Source of the DNA: JAABTH01 sp964390725
Lineage (GTDB): Bacteria > Bacillota > Dethiobacteria > DTU022
Reading direction: 5' to 3'
Assembly (NCBI GenBank): GCA_964390725.1
Contig: CAYMIW010000001.1
Coordinates: forward strand, 127,440-191,439
DNA: 64,000 nt
Both the position numbers and the translations under genes were made by a program. Numbering within the stretch: position 1 is the first letter of the stretch; each line of letters starts with the position of its first letter. Shown piece by piece: positions 16,032-25,342 of this stretch. Under the pieces are notes generated by a model, which saw nothing but the letters and a program-made list of their open reading frames with translations, was not told the origin of the DNA and made no database searches.

Positions 16032-16933
16032 TCAGTGGTGCCATTAAAACACTAAAGTCAAGAGGTCCCTTAATCGGCAAGGATTTTGCCGCCTCAGCCA
16101 GCCTGGAAATTTTCCCGGCCTGGAAATGTTGTTCAGGAAAAAAAGAGATAATTACTGAAGTAGTTGGAAACAGGTATCTCCGCCTTGATGCCAGGGTTAA
16201 AGGTTATGCCCGTCTTTCCCCGTCGATCATGCGCGAGTTTTTAAATTATACAGTTATTGGATTGCCAGAACAGCGAAATCTTGTTGATGTAATGGCGGAC
16301 AGGCTTAACAAAGAAATAAAAGCAATTAGCAAGGCAAAAATTGAACTGGCCCTCCAGACCGTGACAAGGGTGATTCGCTCTCATCGGGAAGGGAACACTA
16401 TCCTTGAGAAAAGCTGCCTAATTATTGCCGGTGATGTTGTTTTTGGCATGGCCCATGCTGAGCCGAGACCGGAATCATCAACAGGCGAACTGGTTAAAGG
16501 TTCGGACCTGGATATTATTGTTGTTACCGACAAGCTTCCCGGTTACCTTAAAAGGGATCTGGACAGGTTTTTCTATGATGAAAAATATAACCTGTTAATG
16601 AATCCGGCCCTGAAAGAAGAACTGGATTATATAATAAAAGATATTTCAGTAATAAGCAGCCAGCTGCGTTTTGACACTTTTAAAAATATGGTAGCCTCAA
16701 AAATATTGGATGAAGGGCAATACCTTTACGGAAACCAGGCCCTGTACAACCAGATCAAAACAATGGTTGACGAAGCAGCAGTACCCTCAAAAATAGCAGA
16801 TTTAACCAAACGAGCCGAAGCAGACAGGTTACTTGCCGAACAAACCTTAGCCGGTGCCAATAGGCTGACCACGGTCAATGAACAACTGATGGCCCTTTTT
16901 TATACTACAGAAGAAAAAGAAGAAATCTTTTAA
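16028..16933 (+). CDS. nucleotidyltransferase-fold protein of unknown target
   Basis: In this 301-residue protein the clearest motif is KGSDLDIIVVTD (about residues 157-168), the G-S-x-x-D-x-D metal-binding signature of the polymerase-beta nucleotidyltransferase fold; a later acidic residue in LDYIIKDIS could be the third ligand. The N-terminal 150 residues, including RLDARVKGYARLSP and a helical section, match nothing I know. It overlaps the beta-helix gene by four bases, so the two are translationally coupled and may act together. It could transfer a nucleotide to a sugar phosphate or a protein, or be a kanamycin-type transferase relative. Confidence 0.6.
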   Translation: MISGAIKTLKSRGPLIGKDFAASASLEIFPAWKCCSGKKEIITEVVGNRYLRLDARVKGYARLSPSIMREFLNYTVIGLPEQRNLVDVMADRLNKEIKAISKAKIELALQTVTRVIRSHREGNTILEKSCLIIAGDVVFGMAHAEPRPESSTGELVKGSDLDIIVVTDKLPGYLKRDLDRFFYDEKYNLLMNPALKEELDYIIKDISVISSQLRFDTFKNMVASKILDEGQYLYGNQALYNQIKTMVDEAAVPSKIADLTKRAEADRLLAEQTLAGANRLTTVNEQLMALFYTTEEKEEIF

Positions 16934-16949
16934 TCGGTCAGGAGATATT

Positions 16950-17675
16950 ATGAAAATAATTATCGTTCAAAGCTATAGTGAGATGAGCCAGGAGGCAGCA
17001 GATGTTGTAACCTCTATAATTAAGGCTAACAACCGGGCAGTGCTTGGCTTGGCGACAGGTTCAACCCCGGAAGGAATGTATGTTGAGCTTGTAAAACGTT
17101 TCAGGAACGGTTTGATTGATTTTCAAGAAGTGGTTTCATTTAACCTTGATGAATATCTTAACCTGCCGCCCGATCACAGGCAGAGCTATCATTATTACAT
17201 GAAAACAAAGCTTTTTGATCATATTAATATAAGGCCGGAAAAAGTAAATATACCCTCCGGTTCTGCTGAAAACCCCGAGCTGGAATGTTCCAGGTATGAT
17301 AGAAAAATAATAGAAGCCGGGGGAATTAACCTGCAAATACTGGGTATTGGCTCCAATGGGCATATCGGTTTTAATGAACCGGCTGATGCCCTGTCAATCA
17401 ATACCCATCTTGTTGAATTAACTCCGGACACGTTACAGGCAAACAGCCGGTTTTTTGAATCGTTGGAGCAGGTTCCTAAAAAGGCTATAACAATGGGGAT
17501 GGGTTCAATTATGTCCGCCAAAAAAATTCTACTTCTGGCATCGGGTACCGGCAAAGCCCGGGCGATAAAAAGTATGTCTGATGGAATAGTTACCACGGCA
17601 GTTCCGGCTTCACTGCTCCAGCTTCATCATGATGCAACAGTAATTATCGACAGCGATGCAGCAGCGTTGTTATAA
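16950..17675 (+). CDS. nagB: glucosamine-6-phosphate deaminase
   Basis: The 241-residue protein shows the NagB signatures in order: LGLATGSTPEGMYVEL (phosphate loop), VSFNLDEYLNLPPDH with the catalytic Asp, LQILGIGSNGHIGFNEPAD with the ring-opening His, and TMGMGSIMSAKKILLLASG. It converts glucosamine 6-phosphate to fructose 6-phosphate and ammonia. Length matches the shorter Bacillus-type enzyme. It starts 17 bases after the nucleotidyltransferase-like gene, with AGGAGA before ATG 16950, and should belong to the same transcript. Confidence 0.92.
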   Translation: MKIIIVQSYSEMSQEAADVVTSIIKANNRAVLGLATGSTPEGMYVELVKRFRNGLIDFQEVVSFNLDEYLNLPPDHRQSYHYYMKTKLFDHINIRPEKVNIPSGSAENPELECSRYDRKIIEAGGINLQILGIGSNGHIGFNEPADALSINTHLVELTPDTLQANSRFFESLEQVPKKAITMGMGSIMSAKKILLLASGTGKARAIKSMSDGIVTTAVPASLLQLHHDATVIIDSDAAALL

Positions 17676-17757
17676 GGCTCAGTGCTGCAGATGATAACCG
17701 GGTAAATTAAGATCTGGCATGTTATACTGATATCAAAGCTGTGGGAGAGGTGAAAAA

Positions 17758-20700
17758 ATGGATTCCGGTTTCAAGTCAGGCGCGCTTGAAGTTAACCTGG
17801 CCAAGACCAGGTATGAGCAGGCTGAACTGCCTCAGGAACAACAGTGGTTTGTTTCATTATCCTCATCTTACTGGGGGATTAACAAGCGCACAGATGAACT
17901 TTTCCGTGAATTAAACCATCCTCATCCCAACTATTCTTTTATCATTGAAAACCTGCATACTATCTGTCTCACCGATTTGTGGCTCTACAACTCCCTGGAT
18001 CAATCTGAGAAAGCCTTGTCATTCCTTTTATCTCTCTTTGCCGAACTCTTCGAGAAAGATTTAAATGAAAGAGATCGGGAGCAGCTGATAAAAACCCTGT
18101 TCAAGTTTATAGATCGACTTCTTAACGAGGGAAACTACCCTGAAGAAATTGTCAGGCAGTCACTGAACCTGATTAAAAAAGAAGTGCCCAGGCATGAAGA
18201 ACTATTTATAAGGAATGCCGGTTATTTTAAAAAATATTTGGCCAGGGCTGCAGCAATTCCCGAGTTTGAGTCAACCGTATGCAAAATGACAAAAAATATA
18301 CTTTTAAAAAGTTGTGTCTACTGGGCCGGGACAACCCACACTGACGAGTGGTTTGCACGTAAAGCGAATCTGTTCTCACCGATATACGGTAAGAAAATTG
18401 ATCGGATCGGAAAACCTTTTTTTAAAGATCTTGAAAATAAAATCAGGGCTTCCCAGACATGGGAAGAGATTACTTCAAATCTTTTTTTTAATGATATAGC
18501 CAATCATTTCCGTCACTTTAGTGAAGTATTTGAGCTTTCTGTCGAAAAAACCTATTACCTGGTTTTTATCCTCCACCTGCCCGGTATGTTGCAGCTAAAT
18601 AAACATTTGCTCTATGATCTTAACCGTTTGCTGAAGAGCGCCCTGCAGGAGTTAGATGAAGAGGGAATTTATCATTACGTGGATCTGCTCTTTTCACTTT
18701 TCGAAGAGCTAAAAAACCGGCAGACAGATATTGTTCTTGACTGCCTCTTTACACTTGGTAAAGAGATAGTGGAAATTGATCACTATCAGCTTACCGCTCA
18801 TTACATGCAGAGACTAATTGAATTTGGCTTCATTTACCCGGGAGACCTGGAAATAAGTGATGAGTGGGCTATTGAAGCAAATAGTAACCATGTAAAAAAT
18901 ATTCGTATCTGGCTCGACCTGATCGAAACTTCCCCTTATAAATTTAAAAAACTGCTTTCAGCTCTGGTTGTTAATTTGAAACTTGGTGGAATCTTTATTG
19001 CCGATACCGACCTTTTCCAGCGTGATGTAACCAGGTTGCTCAATGCAGATATCGGCCCCGTTTATAAACAAGTTAAGCAGCTGGCTCGCTTTTTCCCGGT
19101 TTACTTTAATGAAATAGGGGCTGAAGGAAAGCTGCGGGATGTGAGTACCTATATTGATGAACTCTCGGGTCGCAAAGATCGTCTGATTCATTTTGTTCGT
19201 AAACAGATTCACAGTGAAAGTAATAACACCCATATCGAGCTGGTCAGAAAGGTAGCCTTTTTCTGGTTTAATGGTGAAAAGGAGCCGTTAAAAAAAATAA
19301 TTCCACCCGATGTATATGCTTCTCTTGATTTGAAAAATGTATTTTTCAGGGGAGTAAATGAGCTGATGACAGCTTCCTGCCGGCAGTTGGATCTCAGGCC
19401 GGAAGAACTTCTGCTGGCAGACGAAGAATTAATTAACTCTTTTATCAATAAATATAGCGGTTCAACGGAAAGAGATCGAAAGCGCCTTTTGTTATTGATA
19501 CAACTTTACCAGCTTTTGCTTGATAAGTATTCGTTTGAATCGCGCGATATCAGTGGGCTGCTGATAAAAAGTCGTTTTTTCAGTGAAACAGAGATAATAC
19601 AGTTGGTTGATAAAATAAACCAAAGGTGTTACCGCGAAGCGTTGGAACAAATTTATTCTTTCATGGCGACGCTTAAAGAGGTTATTCTTGACAAAACCAC
19701 TACAGAGGCAATAGAAACGATATATTACAAGCGGCATATTGCGGCTGGAATCCCTTCTATGTATGGCCAATACAAGGAACCGAAATTTGAAGCGCTCGGT
19801 TTGATGTACAGGCTGGAACAGTTAGCATCAAGGCAATTTGAAAAGATCCTGGAAGAGATAAAACTCGAATATATTTCGGCAAAAACATTGAATAAGATCT
19901 ATGAAACCCTGGTATTATTTAAAGCCGGGTTGGAGCTGGACGGCATGGTTAACCAGAATTTTAACTCCACCCTGGAGATGTTTCGTTACAGTCTTACATC
20001 GACCAGTGTAACATTGAGTCAATATATGAATATATTCCGTTTTATGGCCCAGCATATCAAGGAGTTGATCAACGAATATTTCATCAGGGTTTATGATGAA
20101 ACAATCAATGTGGTTATACCACAGGTTTTCAGCAGTGATAAGGAAACCCTGGTTATGGAGTCTGAGATATTTTATCGTGATATCCTTTCTTCTGCTTTCC
20201 TGGTCCGGGAACTGGATCAGTTTATTGCTGGATCGCTGAGCATGATCAATAATATGCTGGAGAATTATTCTGAAGCGCATATTCATAACATGATGACCTA
20301 TAATCCGGACCTTGCGATCAGCCCTTTAAACAGGGAAACTGATATTATAGATAACCAGGTTTTCCTGGGAGCCAAGGCCTATTACCTGAAAAAACTAATC
20401 CGGTATGGGTTGCCAATTCCTCCCGGTTTTGTTCTGACAACAGAAGTATACCGTCATAAAGATACCATCTTTGAGCACCCTTACATGAATTTTGAACTTG
20501 AGGGTATGGTCGATGAACACCTTGCCTGGCTCGAGAAACAGACCGGCTTAAGGTTTGGCAGCGCTGAAAAACCGATGCTTCTTTCGGTTCGTTCCGGAAC
20601 GGCAATTTCTATGCCCGGCGCCATGAGCACTTTTTTGAATATCGGCATGAACGACCGGGTTGCTGAAGCTCTTGGCGGTAACCCATCTACTGCCTGGATG

Positions 20701-21822
20701 GGATGGGATTCATACCGGCGGTTTATCCAGAGCTGGGGAATGTCCCATGGTGTTGATCGTGATTGTTTTGATGAAGTTATGACAACAGTTAAAGCCAAAT
20801 ACGGGGTAGATCGTAAATCCAACTTCAGCGCTGAACAGATGAAAGAGCTGGCCCTTGAATACAAGCAGGTGTTAAACAGTCATGGAATACCCATCGTTGC
20901 TGATGCCAGGGAGCAACTACGACAGGCAATAGATAATGTATTCAGTTCCTGGTCTTCCAAGCGGGCTGTTGCTTACCGGAAACATCTTCAGATAGCCGAT
21001 CAGTGGGGTACTGCGGTTTTGGTTCAGAAAATGGTTATGGGTAACCGGTCGAAACGTTCCGGTTCCGGGGTTGTTTTTACCCATAATCCCAAGCTGAAAA
21101 AACCGGGAATTAATCTTTACGGTGATTTTACCCTGTGCAGCCAGGGCGAAGATATCGTGGCCGGACTGGTTTATCCCCTCCCTGTTTCCGGGAGTCAGCG
21201 TATAGATGATGATAAGAATAGCGATATATCTCTCGAAAAGACTTTTCCAGCCGTTTTTAAAAGATTGCGGGCGATAGCTGTGGAACTGATTGAGAAACAC
21301 AGCTTTAACAACCAGGAAATTGAATTTACTTTTGAATCTGAACATCCCGATGATCTTTATATTCTGCAGATCAGGGAACAGAATATTGTTCAACCGGAAA
21401 AAATGGCTGTCTTCAATGCCGCTGCCGATGAAATGAAACTACTCGGCAAAGGTATTGGTGTTGGAGGCGGCTGCATGAGTGGAGTAGTCGCATTCGATAT
21501 GACAGATCTTGAAAGTAATGTTATAAAGCACCCGGGAGAAAAACAGATCCTGATCAGACCCGACACTGTGCCCGATGATATTCAGATGATCTTTAAATGC
21601 GACGGACTGGTGACCAGCAGGGGTGGAGTTACATCTCATGCCGCTGTTGCAGCAGAAAAACTGGGCAAGGTTTGCATAGTCAGCTGTAAAGAACTGATCG
21701 TCGATGAACGAAAAAAACAGGGTGTAATTAATGGCTTTGTGATCAGTCCCGGAGATGTCATCTCAATTGATGGTAATTGGGGGGGTATTTATGCTGGCAG
21801 TTACCCCATTGAATACATATAA
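17758..21822 (+). CDS. giant PPDK-like phosphotransferase with unknown N-terminus and no PEP domain
   Basis: The 1354-residue protein has three parts. Residues 1 to about 860 are mostly helical, rich in Leu, Glu and Lys, and match no domain I recognise. Residues about 864-1230 are the PPDK/PEP-synthase ATP-grasp domain, with LGAKAYYLKKLIRYGLPIPPGF and SVRSGTAISMPGAMSTFLNIG. Residues about 1260-1350 are the swivelling phospho-His domain, with the catalytic His1294 in GGVTSHAAVAAEKLG. The C-terminal PEP/pyruvate barrel of true PPDK is missing; the protein ends soon after the His domain with DVISIDGNWGGIYAG. It should accept phosphate from ATP on the His and pass it to something other than pyruvate, perhaps bound by the N-terminal region. 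Neighbours are nagB and a GAPDH homologue. Confidence 0.82.
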   Translation: MDSGFKSGALEVNLAKTRYEQAELPQEQQWFVSLSSSYWGINKRTDELFRELNHPHPNYSFIIENLHTICLTDLWLYNSLDQSEKALSFLLSLFAELFEKDLNERDREQLIKTLFKFIDRLLNEGNYPEEIVRQSLNLIKKEVPRHEELFIRNAGYFKKYLARAAAIPEFESTVCKMTKNILLKSCVYWAGTTHTDEWFARKANLFSPIYGKKIDRIGKPFFKDLENKIRASQTWEEITSNLFFNDIANHFRHFSEVFELSVEKTYYLVFILHLPGMLQLNKHLLYDLNRLLKSALQELDEEGIYHYVDLLFSLFEELKNRQTDIVLDCLFTLGKEIVEIDHYQLTAHYMQRLIEFGFIYPGDLEISDEWAIEANSNHVKNIRIWLDLIETSPYKFKKLLSALVVNLKLGGIFIADTDLFQRDVTRLLNADIGPVYKQVKQLARFFPVYFNEIGAEGKLRDVSTYIDELSGRKDRLIHFVRKQIHSESNNTHIELVRKVAFFWFNGEKEPLKKIIPPDVYASLDLKNVFFRGVNELMTASCRQLDLRPEELLLADEELINSFINKYSGSTERDRKRLLLLIQLYQLLLDKYSFESRDISGLLIKSRFFSETEIIQLVDKINQRCYREALEQIYSFMATLKEVILDKTTTEAIETIYYKRHIAAGIPSMYGQYKEPKFEALGLMYRLEQLASRQFEKILEEIKLEYISAKTLNKIYETLVLFKAGLELDGMVNQNFNSTLEMFRYSLTSTSVTLSQYMNIFRFMAQHIKELINEYFIRVYDETINVVIPQVFSSDKETLVMESEIFYRDILSSAFLVRELDQFIAGSLSMINNMLENYSEAHIHNMMTYNPDLAISPLNRETDIIDNQVFLGAKAYYLKKLIRYGLPIPPGFVLTTEVYRHKDTIFEHPYMNFELEGMVDEHLAWLEKQTGLRFGSAEKPMLLSVRSGTAISMPGAMSTFLNIGMNDRVAEALGGNPSTAWMGWDSYRRFIQSWGMSHGVDRDCFDEVMTTVKAKYGVDRKSNFSAEQMKELALEYKQVLNSHGIPIVADAREQLRQAIDNVFSSWSSKRAVAYRKHLQIADQWGTAVLVQKMVMGNRSKRSGSGVVFTHNPKLKKPGINLYGDFTLCSQGEDIVAGLVYPLPVSGSQRIDDDKNSDISLEKTFPAVFKRLRAIAVELIEKHSFNNQEIEFTFESEHPDDLYILQIREQNIVQPEKMAVFNAAADEMKLLGKGIGVGGGCMSGVVAFDMTDLESNVIKHPGEKQILIRPDTVPDDIQMIFKCDGLVTSRGGVTSHAAVAAEKLGKVCIVSCKELIVDERKKQGVINGFVISPGDVISIDGNWGGIYAGSYPIEYI

Positions 21823-21864
21823 TAGTTAAAGCAGTCTGGATAATACCTGGGAGGTTATTATTTG

Positions 21865-23118
21865 ATGAACGAAGTGATGCAGAATAGAAAAAAACTGGGC
21901 ATAAATGGTATTGGGAGGATCGGTAAGTTAACCCTGTGGCAGCATTTGAGCAGTGGTCATTTTAATGGTTTTATTATTAACACGGGTCGAAATGTAGGTT
22001 CTAAACTGGAAGATGTAATTGATTACCTGGTTAAGGATTCCACCTATGGTTCATTAGATCGTTTTCTTTATGGATACAGTGGTAAGAGGGTGGAAATAGA
22101 AATTATTGACCGGGAGCAGTCTCTATTTAAAGTGGATGGGGTTCCTGTTAAGGTTCTAAACAGTGAACGTAACCCCCGTGAAATTAATTGGGCCCGGGAA
22201 GGGATTCAGCTGGTAGTTGAGTCGACCGGTAAATTTATTGATCCGGCTGCCTCTGCTGACAAACAGGGCGGCAGTGCAAGGGGGCATCTTGAGGCCGGTG
22301 CTGAAAAAGTAATTGTAAGCGCACCTTTTAAAATTGTTGACAGCGCACAAAAAATGCCTACTGACAGCGCCATGTTTGTATACGGGATTAATCATGATAA
22401 ATATGATCCCCGCGAACACCACATACTTTCTGCCGCAAGCTGTACAACTACCGGGCTGGCTCACATGGTGAAACCTTTGCTGGAAACCAAAGAAACAAAA
22501 GATATTGTAACAGCTTCCATGTCAACTGTTCACGCGGCGACCAATAACCAGAATATCCTTGACAACGTACCGAAAAGTGGCACGGATGACCTGAGAAAAA
22601 CCCGTTCAGTTTTTAATAACATAATTCTAACTACTACCGGGGCAGCCAGGGCTCTTGAAGAAATACTGCCTGAAATTAGAAGTATCGGCTTTATGGCCGA
22701 TTCAGTACGTATTCCTACCAGCACTTCATCTTTGATCATGCTTAATGTAACTTTTAAAACCAGGCTCAACGAGACGGGGGAACCCCTGGTGAACCGTGAT
22801 TTAATCAATAATATTTATAGTAAAGCGGCAGAAGGGTCCCAGAAGAATATGGTAGTTTACAGCGACAAACAAAATGTTTCCTCAGACCTGGCCGGTTATC
22901 CGGCGGCTGTTATCATTGAAGGAATTGAAACCCATACACGCACCGGGTTTATATCACTTGATTCTGCTACCCTTAACGAATGCGGCGCCCAGGCGTCCTG
23001 CGATGTTAATATACCGGTAACACATGCAAAAATTTTTGGATGGTACGATAATGAATTAGGCAGTTATGTAAACTTTTTAAGCCGGCTTACAATTTATGTT
23101 GAAAAGAACATGCCCTGA
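21865..23118 (+). CDS. divergent glyceraldehyde-3-phosphate dehydrogenase homologue
   Basis: About 417 residues, against roughly 335 for ordinary GAPDH. The Rossmann loop GINGIGRIGKLTLW, the catalytic Cys193 in SAASCTTTGLAHMVK, the activating His in STVHAATNNQNILD and WYDNELGSYVNF near the C-terminus are present, so the catalytic pair is intact. Oddities: the usual SCTTNC is SCTTTG, lacking the second Cys; WYDNEWG reads WYDNELG; and there are extra segments such as PAASADKQGGSARGHLEAG. Similar long forms occur in anaerobes beside PPDK-like proteins. It may act on an aldehyde phosphate other than G3P, or have altered nucleotide use. ATG 21865 follows GGGAGG at ten bases; in-frame TTG 21862 is an alternative. 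Confidence 0.85.
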   Translation: MNEVMQNRKKLGINGIGRIGKLTLWQHLSSGHFNGFIINTGRNVGSKLEDVIDYLVKDSTYGSLDRFLYGYSGKRVEIEIIDREQSLFKVDGVPVKVLNSERNPREINWAREGIQLVVESTGKFIDPAASADKQGGSARGHLEAGAEKVIVSAPFKIVDSAQKMPTDSAMFVYGINHDKYDPREHHILSAASCTTTGLAHMVKPLLETKETKDIVTASMSTVHAATNNQNILDNVPKSGTDDLRKTRSVFNNIILTTTGAARALEEILPEIRSIGFMADSVRIPTSTSSLIMLNVTFKTRLNETGEPLVNRDLINNIYSKAAEGSQKNMVVYSDKQNVSSDLAGYPAAVIIEGIETHTRTGFISLDSATLNECGAQASCDVNIPVTHAKIFGWYDNELGSYVNFLSRLTIYVEKNMP

Positions 23119-23144
23119 CCACCTATTACTGAAAGGATTAATTA

Positions 23145-24281
23145 ATGTCTGACCAACTCGTACCGCTTGTTTCGGTAACTGCCTGTAACAGGTATGACTA
23201 CAGCGAGATCGATACAGCTTTATATTTTTTACTTGAACCTGTTGGAGGATTAAAAGCATTAATTTCTCCGGGACAAAAAGTTTTATTAAAACCGAACCTC
23301 CTGGCTGCGGCGAAGCCTTCTGAAGCAGTAACTACTCATCCCCTGGTTATCAGAGTAATGGCAGATATGATCAGGAAGGCAGGGGGACAGGTATATATTG
23401 GAGACAGCCCCGGCAGCGACGATCAGGAATATGCTCACAGAATAGCCGGTTATGAAAAAGTCTGCGAAGAAACCGGGGCAAAACTACTTCTTTTCCGGGA
23501 AGTCGGAGAATGTAAATCTTCTTATACTCACGATCTTGTTTTGCCCCTGGCCGCAGAACTGGAAGAAATCGACCTGGTTATCAATGTGGCTAAGTTTAAA
23601 ACTCATCCCCTGACCGGAATGACCGCGGCAGTGAAGAATATGTACGGCACCGTAGCGGGTAAAAATAAAAAAAAGTTTCACCTTGAACATCCTTTGCCCC
23701 TTGATTTTTCCAGGATTTTGGTTGAAGTGTGCCTGGCTGTTAAACCGGCTTTTTCACTTATTGATGCAGTTGTCTCCATGGAAGGGCTCGGTCCACGTCG
23801 TGGTAAACCGAGGCAGACCAAATTACTGCTCGGATCGGTAAACCCTTTTGCTCTTGACCGGATAATGGCGGACATTGCCGGTTTCAGACCAGAGCAGGTA
23901 ACAACCGTGGTGATAGCCGGGCAGATGAACATTCCCGGGGCAAAAATTGAAGATATTAAAGTGCATGGTTTAAAACCGGAACAATGCCGATTCAAAAATT
24001 TTGATCGGGGAGCGCTGACAGGGGGCCGGGTAAACCGTTTACTGACAAATATCCCCCTGGCCTGGCTAAAAAATTTTATCTACGCCCGCAGGCCTTATCC
24101 TTACATTGACCAACAATGTTGCACATCTTGTGGCGAATGTCTGAAGAACTGCCCCCTGCAGATTATTACAGCAGAAGATAAAATACCGGAAATAAACTAC
24201 TATGAGTGTATTCGTTGTTACTGTTGCCAGGAGGTCTGCGCGCACGGGGCGATTAAACTGAGCAGGAATATAGTAACCTGA
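23145..24281 (+). CDS. DUF362 protein with C-terminal 2x[4Fe-4S] ferredoxin domain
   Basis: The 378-residue protein has an N-terminal DUF362 domain (about residues 40-290) with KPNLLAAAKPSEAVTTHP and NVAKFKTHPLTGMTAAVKN, and a C-terminal bacterial ferredoxin domain with two cluster motifs, CCTSCGECLKNCP and CIRCYCCQEVCAHGAI (about 323-370). DUF362-ferredoxin proteins are widespread in strict anaerobes and their reaction is not established; an electron-transfer role is likely. It starts 26 bases after the GAPDH homologue stop and may belong to the same transcript, which would link a redox partner to that dehydrogenase. Confidence 0.88.
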   Translation: MSDQLVPLVSVTACNRYDYSEIDTALYFLLEPVGGLKALISPGQKVLLKPNLLAAAKPSEAVTTHPLVIRVMADMIRKAGGQVYIGDSPGSDDQEYAHRIAGYEKVCEETGAKLLLFREVGECKSSYTHDLVLPLAAELEEIDLVINVAKFKTHPLTGMTAAVKNMYGTVAGKNKKKFHLEHPLPLDFSRILVEVCLAVKPAFSLIDAVVSMEGLGPRRGKPRQTKLLLGSVNPFALDRIMADIAGFRPEQVTTVVIAGQMNIPGAKIEDIKVHGLKPEQCRFKNFDRGALTGGRVNRLLTNIPLAWLKNFIYARRPYPYIDQQCCTSCGECLKNCPLQIITAEDKIPEINYYECIRCYCCQEVCAHGAIKLSRNIVT

Positions 24282-24307
24282 TTTAGTCCAGGAATCAAAA
24301 AAACTAA

Positions 24308-24841
24308 TTACTGGTAGTTTTCATTTTCGTAATCAAGCTGGATCTGGTTCATTTGCCCCCAGAGGTCAGGAGGGATCAGCTTATTAATTATTTCCTCAAC
24401 CTTGTAAGCTGCAGTCTGTACCGGATCAGCCAGATCAGAAAAAGCAGGGGAATTGTATCGTTGCCCGGCGGCTGTCATTGACAGTGAAACAGTTGCTCCA
24501 CCGTCAACCGGATCGCCGGCCGGCCAGTCATTGCTAAACAGGTTGTTATCTAACAGGAATAGATAGAGGGTATTCAGATCTTCCGGGCTGATTACAAACG
24601 AGCGGTCCATTGATTTTTCACCATCTCCCGTTTTGTAGCGAAACTGCCCTTCATTCTCAGGTCCAATGATAACTTCATATGAGTACTGCATCCAGGGGTC
24701 AGGCATAATCCCTGTGGTCCAGTTAAGCTGCAGGTAAAAGTCACCAGGTTTTTCTGCAGGAGGTTGCGCGGGTGTATCACCCTGCATCCTGCCGCATCCG
24801 CTGAGGAAGAAAATCAACAAAAGCAGGCTTATTATTCGCAT
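24308..24841 (-). CDS. hypothetical lipoprotein
   Basis: A 177-residue protein with a short signal peptide and lipobox LSGC (Cys at about residue 16), followed by a Gln/Pro-rich linker. The rest is predicted soluble and anchored outside the membrane. There is no recognisable domain. It follows another lipoprotein gene by three bases on the same strand, so the two form a small operon. Confidence 0.75.
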   Translation of the reverse strand: MRIISLLLLIFFLSGCGRMQGDTPAQPPAEKPGDFYLQLNWTTGIMPDPWMQYSYEVIIGPENEGQFRYKTGDGEKSMDRSFVISPEDLNTLYLFLLDNNLFSNDWPAGDPVDGGATVSLSMTAAGQRYNSPAFSDLADPVQTAAYKVEEIINKLIPPDLWGQMNQIQLDYENENYQ

Positions 24842-24844
24842 TGT

Positions 24845-25342
24845 TTACTCCCTGTAATCCAGTTCAAATATAATTTTATCTTCTGAGACCTGTGTTAAAT
24901 TAATTGTAAGACTACTGCCCCGGTCGTTGATATAGTAAAAAACCTGTTCATGTCCTTCAATATTTGAAGTTCTGTCCGGATTAAATGTCCAGTCAAATGA
25001 TGTGCCGCTTTCCCTGCGGGCATTCATGTAAAAATTGTTTGCCCTTGATATCTGAATATTGCCGAAGCCCGCTGCATACATGCCGGTTTCGCTTCTTTCA
25101 TACCTGGTAACTGCAAACTCATTCATTACTGCCGGGACTTCCCGTGGCCAATCGGGCGGAGTGCCGAAAAAGTCGAACAGCACCTCTTGTTCAGAAATAT
25201 ATGACCAGTTATCTGCGCCAGGATTGTCCCCTTGTTCCTCAAAGTCCCCCGGGAGGGTGGTTTGCCCTGAACAGGCGCAGCATGTCATAATGATCACTAC
25301 CATCAAAATTGTAATAACGGCATTTTGTTTATTAATTATCAT
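24845..25342 (-). CDS. hypothetical lipoprotein
   Basis: A 165-residue protein with an N-terminal hydrophobic segment ending in the lipobox-like MTCCACSG; the lipidated Cys is one of three (about residues 21-24). The mature part has PPDWPREVPAVMNEF and several Tyr/Phe-rich strands ending DKIIFELDYRE, similar in style to small beta-sheet lipoproteins of Clostridia. It is the first gene of a two-gene unit with the lipoprotein at 24308-24841. No function is assigned. Confidence 0.75.
   Translation of the reverse strand: MIINKQNAVITILMVVIIMTCCACSGQTTLPGDFEEQGDNPGADNWSYISEQEVLFDFFGTPPDWPREVPAVMNEFAVTRYERSETGMYAAGFGNIQISRANNFYMNARRESGTSFDWTFNPDRTSNIEGHEQVFYYINDRGSSLTINLTQVSEDKIIFELDYRE

Noticed and set aside
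20917..21393. 158-residue minus-strand frame
   Set aside because: Antisense to the conserved ATP-grasp domain of the PPDK-like gene; no start signal.
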